In this document: piece by piece, positions 1 to 6,257 of the stretch
Numbering within the stretch: position 1 is the stretch's first letter
Layout of the letters: each line of letters begins with the position of its first letter
NCBI GenBank assembly: GCA_003447595.1
Contig: DLYT01000156.1
Span: forward strand, 4,027 to 10,283
DNA: 6,257 nucleotides
Reading direction: 5' to 3'
Source of the DNA: Porphyromonadaceae bacterium
GTDB taxonomy: Bacteria > Bacteroidota > Bacteroidia > Bacteroidales > CAMTPD01
Made by a program: the position numbers and the translations under genes
The notes under the pieces: generated by a model
Told to the model about the DNA's origin: nothing
The model's database searches: none
The model's input: only the letters and a program-made list of their open reading frames with translations

Positions 1-2
1 CT

Positions 3-377
3 GGTGTTTATGCATTTGCAGAGAGCAAACCAACGGTAAGTGATTCCTTCGTTAAGGAACGCACAGCAACGATTGAAAACTTAATCGTAAGTCAAAAACA
101 AAAAATTACAGGTACTATCCTTGATCAGGCCGGAGAGCCAATGATTGGAGTTAACGTTAAAGTAAAAGGAACTTCAACCGGAACTATTACAGACCTGGAC
201 GGTATGTTTACCCTTGATGCCGCACCAGGAGAAATGCTTGAGATTACGTATATCGGATACAAACCGATTACAATTCAAGCAACAAAACAATCCATGAAAA
301 TCAAAATGCAAGAAGACTTGCAGAATCTAGACGAGGTGGTTGTTGTAGGTTATGGTGTACAAAAAAAGCCAACCTAA
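3..377 (+). CDS. SusC-like TonB-dependent receptor, N-terminal part (5' partial; ends at a frame break)
   Basis: This is the N-terminal piece of an outer-membrane SusC-family transporter; the start codon lies left of the window. Read from nt 3, it opens with GVYAFAE, which looks like the end of a signal peptide with an AFA|E cleavage site (nt 12-21). A linker of about 28 residues follows. Residues 34-100 match the carboxypeptidase-D regulatory-like domain typical of SusC proteins (ITGTILDQAGEPMIGVNV, then GTSTGTITDLDGMFTL). The plug then begins at DEVVVVGYG (nt 330-356), a near-invariant SusC signature. The frame ends early at TAA 375-377, after VQKKPT. Family members read on as QKKANLTGSV, and that sequence is present one base back from nt 368. 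This fragment is therefore not a separate gene; it belongs with 368-3025. An internal ATG at 141 lies inside the regulatory domain and is not a credible start. The linker before the regulatory domain is somewhat longer than I expect for short SusC proteins. Confidence 0.85.
   Translation, partial: GVYAFAESKPTVSDSFVKERTATIENLIVSQKQKITGTILDQAGEPMIGVNVKVKGTSTGTITDLDGMFTLDAAPGEMLEITYIGYKPITIQATKQSMKIKMQEDLQNLDEVVVVGYGVQKKPT
361..377 (+). other. A7 tract with in-phase A_AAA_AAG heptamer at the receptor frame break
   Basis: In the first frame the codons are GTA CAA AAA AAG CCA ACC TAA. The last A of CAA plus AAA AAG (362-368) forms the heptamer A AAA AAG in the phase required for tandem -1 slippage; this is the same heptamer used in E. 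coli dnaX. Slipping back one base gives AAA AAA GCC AAC CTA ACC, which is the expected SusC plug sequence. One extra A in the tract would give the same protein. The seen facts are the tract, its phase and the stop at 375. Whether it is a sequencing or assembly error, a true inactivating deletion, a phase-variable tract or a recoding site is not decided by the sequence. I see no strong stem-loop at the usual 5-9 base spacing downstream. The upstream GAGGTGG (333-339) is explained by the conserved protein motif it encodes. Confidence 0.8.
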
Positions 378-3025
378 CCGGATCTGTATCATCCATTAAA
401 GCTGAAGCTTTGCAATCACGTCCTGTATCTAGTGTATCTGCGGCGTTAGCAGGACAAATGCCGGGTGTAACATCGATCCAACGCTCGGGTGCACCAGGTG
501 GACAATCTGGTTCGATTACTATTCGTGGTAAAAACTCAATTAACGCAGCTAGCCCGCTTGTAATTGTAGACGGTGTGCCGGGAAGTATGGACACAATCGA
601 CCCGAATGATATCGAAAGCTTAACTGTACTTAAAGATGCTTCTTCTGCAGCTATCTATGGGGTACAAGCAGCGAATGGGGTTATCGTTATTTCTACCAAA
701 CAAGGTAAAAAAGGAGAAAGACCACGCGTAAGCTATTCTGGAAATGTCTCTCTAACCTCTCCTGTTACTCGCTTCAAGTATTTGGGTGCTGCAGATTATG
801 CAACATTGTATAACGAAGCTACATTAAATGAAAATCCAAATGCTGTATTAAAATTCACAGAAGAGGATATCGAGTTGTACAGAAATGGAACTTCTCCATA
901 CACACACCCCGATACAGATTGGTATGCAGAAACATTTAAGAAACATGGTTTCGAAACAATGCACAACATCTCGATCAATGGTGGTACTGAGAAAACTACA
1001 TACAATGCATCGATTGGTTATACGCAACAAAATGGTATCATCGACGCAAACAAATATCGTCGTTTCAATGCCCGTTCGGTAATCAACTCTGAAATTACGA
1101 AATGGCTTTCTGCCGGATTAAACCTTTCCGGTTATAGAGGAACTCAACACGATGGATGGAATAGTGCTTCCAGTCTTGTACAATTCTCGAATCGTATCAA
1201 CCCAACCGTTCCTGTATATAACGAAGATGGTTCATTCCACTATATGGGACAAGACAACCCGGTTGCAACAAATGGACAAGATGGACATCGTAAGAGTATG
1301 AATCAACAGGTGAATGGAACCATTCATGCTACGATCAACTTCTTACCAAACCTTTCTGTAAAGGGATTATTCTCCGTACGTAACGATTTCCGCAACAATG
1401 AAGGTTTCAAAAAGAACTTCCAATATGGCCAAGGAACAAACATCAAGGATTCTGGTCTGAGAGAAGGTTACGACAACTACTATACATGGAACTGGTATAC
1501 AACTCAAGTACTTGCCAACTATAATGAAAAATGGGGCAAACACGGGCTTGCAGTTCTTGCAGGTTTTGAGCAAGTAGACCAAAACTACAAATATACTGAA
1601 GCTTCAAGAAAAGGTGGAGGTAATAATGAATTAGGAAACTCTCTTAATACATTAGACAAATCTTCTCAGACAAACAATGACGGAGGTAATGGTATTGCTC
1701 GTCGCTCCTATTTCGGTAGAGCTCAATACGACTTTGCAGATCGTTATTTGTTTGAAGCAAATGTTCGTTTTGATGCGTCATCTCGTTTCCCTAAAAACAA
1801 CCGTTGGGGTGCTTTCCCTGCTCTTTCTGCAGCATGGAGAATCACAGAAGAAGACTTTATGAAAAATCTTGATCAAAACTGGTTGTCTAACTTAAAGCTT
1901 CGCTTAGGTTGGGGACGCACCGGTAATGAAGAGATCAACGAAATGTATCCTGCCATCGCTACATACGGTTATGAAAGCTATATGTTCAATAATGGACTAT
2001 ACTCTACTATTTATGAAACTCGCTACGTAAACCCTAACTTAAAATGGGCTACAGTAGAGAACTATGAGATTGGTCTTGAGGCTGGCTTCTTTGAAAACAG
2101 ATTGACTTTTGAACTTGCCGGATACAAAAAGAAAACAAACGACATGCTCTTGAAGCTTCCGGTTCCGGGAATCTTAGGAATGGGAGCACCAGCTCAAAAT
2201 GCAGGTAGTGTAGAAAACATGGGATTCGATTTGCAAATCGGGCACAACAACTCTGTAGGTCCTGATTTCAGATACGATATCAATGCCAACTTAGCATTTG
2301 TACACAATAAAATTACCAACATGGAAGGAACTGAAGGTCCTAATCCTGATAATGGTAAATATTGGTTCATCGAAGGAGAATCTATTGGATCTTTCTACGG
2401 CTATAAAGCAAATGGATTCTTCAATACACAAGAAGATCTTGATTCTTATCCAAAGCGTACAGGTAAGGAAAAGCTTGGAGACATCAAGTATGTAGACTTA
2501 AATGGTGATGGCAAAATCAATGGTGATGACCGTACCGTTATTGGTACAGACTTCCCTAAATGGACTGCCGGGCTTGGTGCAAACTTGTATTACAAGAATT
2601 TCGATTTGAGCATGTTCTTCCAAGGTGCATTCGATGTTTGTGCTTACTACACAGGAGAAGCTTCTTACGCATTCTTTAATGGTGGTAAAGTAATGGAACG
2701 TCACCTTGACCGTTGGACTCCCGACAATCACGATGCTTCATATCCTCGTTTGACAATCAGTGATCAAAAGAACTTCGAGACATCATCTTTCTGGTTACAA
2801 AACACATCGTATGTTCGCTTGAAGAACTTAACACTTGGATATACCCTTCCTTCAGCTCTTACTGCTAAAGCAGGTATCGAACGAGTTAAAGTATTCCTAA
2901 CCGGTGAGAACTTATTCACAATTGATGGTCTTGATGGAATCGATCCGGAATCACCGGCAGACACACGTGGTGGATATTATTCAAACGTACGTAAATACTC
3001 TTTAGGTCTTAAAGTAACATTCTAA
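368..3025 (+). CDS. SusC-like TonB-dependent receptor, plug and beta-barrel (main body, frame-shifted from N-terminus)
   Basis: This is the body of an outer-membrane nutrient transporter that imports ligands delivered by its SusD partner, powered by TonB. Numbering the rejoined protein from the codon at nt 3 gives about 1007 visible residues, normal for SusC proteins. The plug domain (about 110-235) has the family landmarks LVIVDGVPG (186-194) and VLKDASSAAIYG with ANGVIVISTK. The rest is a 22-strand-type barrel rich in alternating aromatic residues, ending in SLGLKVTF with the C-terminal Phe expected for outer-membrane insertion. An EF-hand-like loop, DLNGDGKINGDD, lies at 832-843 (nt 2495-2530) and is common in this family. 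The frame is open from before 368 to TAA 3023-3025. The first possible start, TTG at 410, is inside the conserved plug and would give a product without signal peptide, so the gene needs the upstream part. The susD-like gene follows after 23 bases. No frame problem is visible beyond the one near 361. The substrate cannot be told. Confidence 0.93.
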   Translation, partial: ANLTGSVSSIKAEALQSRPVSSVSAALAGQMPGVTSIQRSGAPGGQSGSITIRGKNSINAASPLVIVDGVPGSMDTIDPNDIESLTVLKDASSAAIYGVQAANGVIVISTKQGKKGERPRVSYSGNVSLTSPVTRFKYLGAADYATLYNEATLNENPNAVLKFTEEDIELYRNGTSPYTHPDTDWYAETFKKHGFETMHNISINGGTEKTTYNASIGYTQQNGIIDANKYRRFNARSVINSEITKWLSAGLNLSGYRGTQHDGWNSASSLVQFSNRINPTVPVYNEDGSFHYMGQDNPVATNGQDGHRKSMNQQVNGTIHATINFLPNLSVKGLFSVRNDFRNNEGFKKNFQYGQGTNIKDSGLREGYDNYYTWNWYTTQVLANYNEKWGKHGLAVLAGFEQVDQNYKYTEASRKGGGNNELGNSLNTLDKSSQTNNDGGNGIARRSYFGRAQYDFADRYLFEANVRFDASSRFPKNNRWGAFPALSAAWRITEEDFMKNLDQNWLSNLKLRLGWGRTGNEEINEMYPAIATYGYESYMFNNGLYSTIYETRYVNPNLKWATVENYEIGLEAGFFENRLTFELAGYKKKTNDMLLKLPVPGILGMGAPAQNAGSVENMGFDLQIGHNNSVGPDFRYDINANLAFVHNKITNMEGTEGPNPDNGKYWFIEGESIGSFYGYKANGFFNTQEDLDSYPKRTGKEKLGDIKYVDLNGDGKINGDDRTVIGTDFPKWTAGLGANLYYKNFDLSMFFQGAFDVCAYYTGEASYAFFNGGKVMERHLDRWTPDNHDASYPRLTISDQKNFETSSFWLQNTSYVRLKNLTLGYTLPSALTAKAGIERVKVFLTGENLFTIDGLDGIDPESPADTRGGYYSNVRKYSLGLKVTF

Positions 3026-3048
3026 ACAAAACTCAACGATCGAGCATT

Positions 3049-4674
3049 ATGAAATTAAAATATATCTCAATTTATTTGTTTGCATCAGTAACCCTCCTTG
3101 GGTTAAGCTCTTGCAACGACTTTTTAGACAAATATCCGGAAGAAGAGCTTTCGGATGCCAGCTTCTGGAAAACACCAACCGACGCCGAAATGTTTGTTGC
3201 AGATATTTACCGTAGGGTAATGCCGGGTGATGGTAACGGTGACATTGACGGAGACATCAATTCAGACAATGCTGTACATGGTATTAAATGGGCTGCCGGA
3301 AATGTTTCTAAAGGTGTTTACGACCCTAGCAACTTCGGATGGTCAGGAGATTATGGTGCTATTCGTGCTTGTAACAAGCTTTTTGAAAACATCGATAACA
3401 TTCCTGATTACAATGAAACTGAAAAGAAAAAAGTAATCGGTGAAGGTAAGTTTTTAAGAGCATTCCTTTATTTCGGACTTATCCAAAACTACGGCGATGT
3501 TCCTTATATCGACAAGACATTAGACATCTCCGAACTTGAAGGTATTACTCGCACAGACTACAAAGAAGTATATAAGAAAGTAATGGAAGACTTTGATTAT
3601 GCAATTGCGAATCTTCCGGAACAATGGCCAGCTGATAAATACGGACGTATCACAAAAGGTGCTGCGTTAGCCATGAAAGCACGTGCTGCGTTATACTTCA
3701 AAGATTATCAAGTTGCTGCTGATGCGTCAAAGGCTGTTATCGATAGCAAGCAATATGAATTGTTCGACGCTGAAGGTACCGGCAAATACGCAGAACTTTT
3801 CTGGGAAAGCCAAGAAGCTTGTAGCGAAGCGATTCTTGTAAGACAATTCAAAGCTCCTGAAAAAACAAACTACATCATTGGTTGGGGTTGTTTCCCTACT
3901 AAAGGCTGGGGTGGCATCAATCCAACACAAAGCTTGGTGGATGCGTTTGAATGCATCGATGGTGCACCTATTACATCATCTCCGTTGTACAACGGAACAG
4001 AACCATTCAGTAATCGCGACCCTCGTCTTGAGGTTTGTGTACTACACGATGGTGAAGTGATGTATGGTGAGACAATCAAGGTTGCCCCTCTTAAATCGAG
4101 CGGAAACACTGGTATCGGTCAGCACAATGATGCTACTGCGACAGGATATTACAACCAAAAATACTTAGATCCTAGCATTGACCCTCAAGGTGCCGGTTGG
4201 GATATGGGTAAAGACTGGCATGTAATCCGCTTTGCTGAAGTACTATTAACGTATGCTGAAGCAAAGAATGAGTTGAGTGGACCAGATGCTTCTGTTTACG
4301 AAGCGGTAAACAGAGTTAGAACACGTGCAGGAATGCCTCCACTTCAAAACACAAACGCAACACTTCCTACATTTGCGGCAGACCAAGAAACTCTTCGTCA
4401 ACGTATCCGTAACGAATGGCGTGTAGAGTTTGCCATGGAAGGAAGCAAACGCATGTGGGACATTCGCCGTTGGGGTATCGCTAAAGAAGTATTAAATGCA
4501 CCATTCTACGGATTGAAATACAAAATGTCTGCAGATGGTACCTCTTGTGAATTATATGTTGGTGAACCGGTGAAGCTTGCCGGTAGCCGCTATGAGGATC
4601 ACAACTACTTGATGCCAATTCCTCAAACAGAGATTGACTTGAACCCAAGTTTGACTCAAAATCCAGGCTATTAA
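3049..4674 (+). CDS. SusD/RagB-like surface nutrient-binding lipoprotein
   Basis: This is a 541-residue outer-membrane lipoprotein that binds the substrate at the cell surface and acts as lid for the SusC channel encoded 23 bases upstream; the two genes are surely cotranscribed. The start is ATG 3049, giving a Lys-containing N-terminus, a hydrophobic stretch (6-18) and a lipobox LSSC with the lipidated Cys at 22. Acidic residues follow (NDFLDKYPEEEL), in keeping with surface export in Bacteroidota. Family landmarks in order are IRACNKLFENI (105-115), GEGKFLRAFLYF with YGDVPYID (131-155), helical TPR-like ITKGAALAMKARAALYF (201-217), NRDPRLE (322-328), HVIRFAEVLLTYAEAKNE (391-408), NRVRTRAGMP (421-430), FAMEGSKRMWDIRRWG (461-476), and the C-terminal YLMPIPQTEIDLNPSLTQNP (520-539). 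The length is usual for SusD. An Asp/Gly-rich stretch at 61-69 (DGNGDIDGD) is the only local oddity. The ligand (glycan or peptide) cannot be predicted from this sequence. Confidence 0.97.
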   Translation: MKLKYISIYLFASVTLLGLSSCNDFLDKYPEEELSDASFWKTPTDAEMFVADIYRRVMPGDGNGDIDGDINSDNAVHGIKWAAGNVSKGVYDPSNFGWSGDYGAIRACNKLFENIDNIPDYNETEKKKVIGEGKFLRAFLYFGLIQNYGDVPYIDKTLDISELEGITRTDYKEVYKKVMEDFDYAIANLPEQWPADKYGRITKGAALAMKARAALYFKDYQVAADASKAVIDSKQYELFDAEGTGKYAELFWESQEACSEAILVRQFKAPEKTNYIIGWGCFPTKGWGGINPTQSLVDAFECIDGAPITSSPLYNGTEPFSNRDPRLEVCVLHDGEVMYGETIKVAPLKSSGNTGIGQHNDATATGYYNQKYLDPSIDPQGAGWDMGKDWHVIRFAEVLLTYAEAKNELSGPDASVYEAVNRVRTRAGMPPLQNTNATLPTFAADQETLRQRIRNEWRVEFAMEGSKRMWDIRRWGIAKEVLNAPFYGLKYKMSADGTSCELYVGEPVKLAGSRYEDHNYLMPIPQTEIDLNPSLTQNPGY

Positions 4675-4713
4675 TTAATGGTTTCGAGCCATTATCTTTT
4701 ATACTAAATAACA

Positions 4714-4760
4714 AAGAGACCATTTGTCTATTCAGGCGAATGGTCTCTTATTCTCTTTTA
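4714..4760 (+). terminator. Rho-independent terminator after the susCD-like operon
   Basis: An inverted repeat pairs 4714-4729 (AAGAGACCATTTGTCT) with 4734-4749 (AGGCGAATGGTCTCTT). This forms a 16-bp stem with two G-U wobbles and the four-base loop ATTC. It is followed by the T-rich tail TTCTCTTTTA. It sits 39 bases past the SusD stop and ends just before the next gene's start at 4772, so it should end the susCD-like transcript and separate it from the membrane-protein gene. The A-rich flank on the left (AACAA) makes it only weakly bidirectional. Confidence 0.85.
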
Positions 4761-4771
4761 GCAGACCCACA

Positions 4772-6257
4772 ATGAAACACACTATTTTAATTATTTCCAC
4801 CCTTTTGTTTTGCGCTTGCTGTTGGCTTTTCACCGGCTACTTCGAATACATACCTTCGTATCACGAACAGCACACCCCTTTATTCCGCTACTCTTCCGCG
4901 TTTATAGAGCCTTATCTATCAGCACCGGGAGGAATTACCGGCTGGATCAGCTCATTGATTTCCCAGTTTTTTATTCATACCATTTCGAGTGCAATATCAT
5001 TAGGTCTTGTATTTGCAGGAACATTTGCACTATTAAGTGGCATGAACAAAAAAGTATTTGGAACAAATGATTCTTTCTCACTGGCACTAATTCCGGTCAT
5101 CTATCTGCTGATCCGTTTCTTCAGAATAGACTTTACCCCCCTGATGCTACTTACTGTGATACTGAATTGCATTGCATCATTCATATGGCTATCCATTTCG
5201 CAACGAGGGATAAAACAGAGCATACTCAGTGGTATTATTTTACTTCCGACAATGTACTTTGCGAGTGGAATCGGTTTCACAATTCTTTGCGCAACAATGC
5301 TATTTAGTATTGTTTACTCCTTGTTTGCAAAACAAAGCCCACTTCCATTTCATAAACAGTATGCATGGAGTGGCGGTACCTTTATACTTCTATCTCTGTG
5401 GAGTCTTTTTTCATTCGAAATCATCAATACCCTCACGCTACATGCAGAACCATTCGTTGCTAAACAGATTCTAGCTCCCTGCTATGTCGTGGTTGCTATG
5501 TTTATCATAGGCAGCATCACACATCTACTAAAAGCAAACCGATATACGGCATATTTTCCATACATTAGTTTACTTATTTACGCTGCAATCGGAGTATTCG
5601 CACTTACAAAAACATTCGACATTCGAGAGAAGCGCATGATTCAAGCGCAATATTATGCCGATCATCAGCAATGGGATCAAGTACTAGCAATCGCCAAAGA
5701 ATACCGAGGTAAAAACCAACTCATCAACATGTTGGCAAATATAGCCTTATACAAGACCGGAAAGTTTGAAACCGACTTCTTTTCGTACCGCCAAAGCTTC
5801 GGTCTCGAATCGTTGTTCATCCCTTGGAATGGCGCCAATGCGACTCAAAGTTTATATGGAAGTCTCATTTATTCAGAACTAGGGCTGCATGGAGAAGTGG
5901 TAAGAAGAGCTACCGAAGCCATGAATATCGAAGGACACACTCCTTCAGTGCTGAATCAGCTCGTTGCCGCACATGCGGCAAATGGAAATCAATTGGCAGC
6001 AGACAAGTTTGGACGCATCTTAGATCAAAGTCTTTTCTATTCAAGTAAGGCACCGCTTCGCAAAGCAAAGAATGAGACCCCTGACACAAATGCATCACAA
6101 CACTTTATCAACCATCAGAATATTGTTACTGATTTATTATTAATCAGTCAAGCAAACCCCGATAACGAACTTGTACAATTGTACATTACAGCGGCATATA
6201 TCCTGGGGGGATATCATGATGCAGCTGCTCAGTTTGCTCAAACATGCAAAAGTGAGA
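4772..6257 (+). CDS. Multi-pass membrane protein with C-terminal helical TPR-like region, DUF6057-like (3' partial)
   Basis: An uninterrupted frame runs from ATG 4772 to the window's right edge (495 residues; the end is missing). Hydrophobic segments suggest membrane helices at about 4-22, 66-89, 102-117, 122-143, 149-165, 167-185, 201-217, 233-252 and 261-279. Between the first two, an extracytoplasmic-looking stretch carries YHEQHTPLFRYSSAF (30-44) and APGGITGWISSLISQFF (51-67). From about 285 on the protein is soluble and helical, with TPR-like pieces such as QAQYYADHQQWDQVLAIAKE (291-310), LYGSLIYSELGLHGEVVRRA (361-380) and LVQLYITAAYILGGYHDAAA (468-487). The layout and the YHEQ...F / PGG...QFF motifs resemble Bacteroidota membrane proteins I recall as DUF6057, of unknown function; this match is from memory and moderate. 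The first ATG of the open frame was chosen because it directly precedes the first hydrophobic segment. No Shine-Dalgarno is visible. ATA and CTA codons are frequent here and scarce in the susCD-like genes, which suggests lower expression. The terminator at 4714-4760 lies just upstream, and no clear promoter was found. Confidence 0.88.
   Translation, partial: MKHTILIISTLLFCACCWLFTGYFEYIPSYHEQHTPLFRYSSAFIEPYLSAPGGITGWISSLISQFFIHTISSAISLGLVFAGTFALLSGMNKKVFGTNDSFSLALIPVIYLLIRFFRIDFTPLMLLTVILNCIASFIWLSISQRGIKQSILSGIILLPTMYFASGIGFTILCATMLFSIVYSLFAKQSPLPFHKQYAWSGGTFILLSLWSLFSFEIINTLTLHAEPFVAKQILAPCYVVVAMFIIGSITHLLKANRYTAYFPYISLLIYAAIGVFALTKTFDIREKRMIQAQYYADHQQWDQVLAIAKEYRGKNQLINMLANIALYKTGKFETDFFSYRQSFGLESLFIPWNGANATQSLYGSLIYSELGLHGEVVRRATEAMNIEGHTPSVLNQLVAAHAANGNQLAADKFGRILDQSLFYSSKAPLRKAKNETPDTNASQHFINHQNIVTDLLLISQANPDNELVQLYITAAYILGGYHDAAAQFAQTCKSE

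Noticed and set aside
398..411. Palindrome AAAGCTGAAGCTTT downstream of the A7 tract, as a possible frameshift stimulator
   Set aside because: It starts about 30 bases after the slip site, well beyond the usual spacing, and forms only a 5-bp stem with two G-C pairs.
410..3025. Independent gene starting at 410
   Set aside because: The codon there is TTG inside the conserved SusC plug (ALQSRPVSS). A product from it would lack signal peptide, regulatory domain and the first part of the plug. The frame is open further upstream and continues the N-terminal fragment.
3870..4109. Antisense and alternate-frame open frames inside the SusC- and SusD-like genes (such as this one and 301-594 on the minus strand)
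   Set aside because: They overlap strongly supported coding sequence, resemble no family I know, and have low-complexity or Cys/Ser-rich translations typical of shadow frames.
4693..4700. TATCTTTT as a Bacteroides-type -7 promoter element (TAnnTTTG)
   Set aside because: The last base does not match, and no TTTG lies 19-21 bases upstream (the nearest is at 4650-4653, too far). Not strong enough to report as a promoter.
4810..5070. Short plus-strand frames at 4810-5070, 5229-5474 and 5824-6048
   Set aside because: All three are out-of-frame shadows of the long membrane-protein frame that starts at 4772 and runs off the window.
6128..6148. Inverted repeat ACTGATT / AATCAGT with a seven-base loop
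   Set aside because: It is inside an uninterrupted coding frame, the stem is short and AT-rich, and no T-tract follows, so it is not a terminator or a clear regulatory element.
6172..6185. Perfect 14-bp palindrome TGTACAATTGTACA, as a possible operator
   Set aside because: It lies within the membrane-protein coding frame (encoding part of LVQLYI). A perfect 14-bp palindrome is expected by chance at a sizeable rate in 6 kb, and nothing around it suggests a promoter.

Overview
The window carries three co-oriented (+ strand) genes from a member of the Bacteroidota, most likely Bacteroidales. The evidence for the lineage is a SusC/SusD-type outer-membrane uptake pair, which is a hallmark of that phylum. 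In addition, no Shine-Dalgarno motif is evident before the visible starts, and the base composition is moderately AT-rich.

Layout. (1) From the left edge to 3025 lies a SusC-family TonB-dependent receptor. Its start and most of its signal peptide are outside the window, and about 1007 codons are visible. The reading frame is broken once, at a run of seven A's (361-367): the first frame stops at 375-377, and the rest of the receptor continues one base back, from 368. The break falls on a heptamer of the A AAA AAG type, in the phase needed for -1 slippage. A -1 step, or one extra A, restores the family sequence exactly (GYGVQKK then ANLTGSV). (2) 23 bases later, 3049-4674 encodes a complete 541-residue SusD/RagB-type surface lipoprotein. 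(3) A strong hairpin with a U-rich tail (4714-4760) looks like the factor-independent terminator of the susCD-like operon. (4) Immediately after it, a long reading frame starts at 4772 and runs off the right edge. It encodes 495 visible residues: about eight or nine membrane segments, then a soluble helical, TPR-like region. It resembles Bacteroidota membrane proteins that I recall as DUF6057, whose function is unknown.

Function. SusC and SusD homologues form a complex in which the SusD lipoprotein lids the SusC barrel. It captures oligosaccharides (in some cases peptides) at the cell surface and passes them to the periplasm using TonB energy. The window contains no glycoside hydrolase, sensor or sigma/anti-sigma gene, so the substrate cannot be assigned. 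The membrane protein downstream is probably a separate transcription unit, because the terminator separates it and its codon usage differs.

The main point for a second look is the frame break in the receptor. I see no convincing new system here; apart from the frame break and the uncharacterised membrane protein, this is ordinary Bacteroidota gene content. I found no tRNA, rRNA, CRISPR array, insertion sequence or riboswitch, and no stretch longer than 300 bases without a gene.
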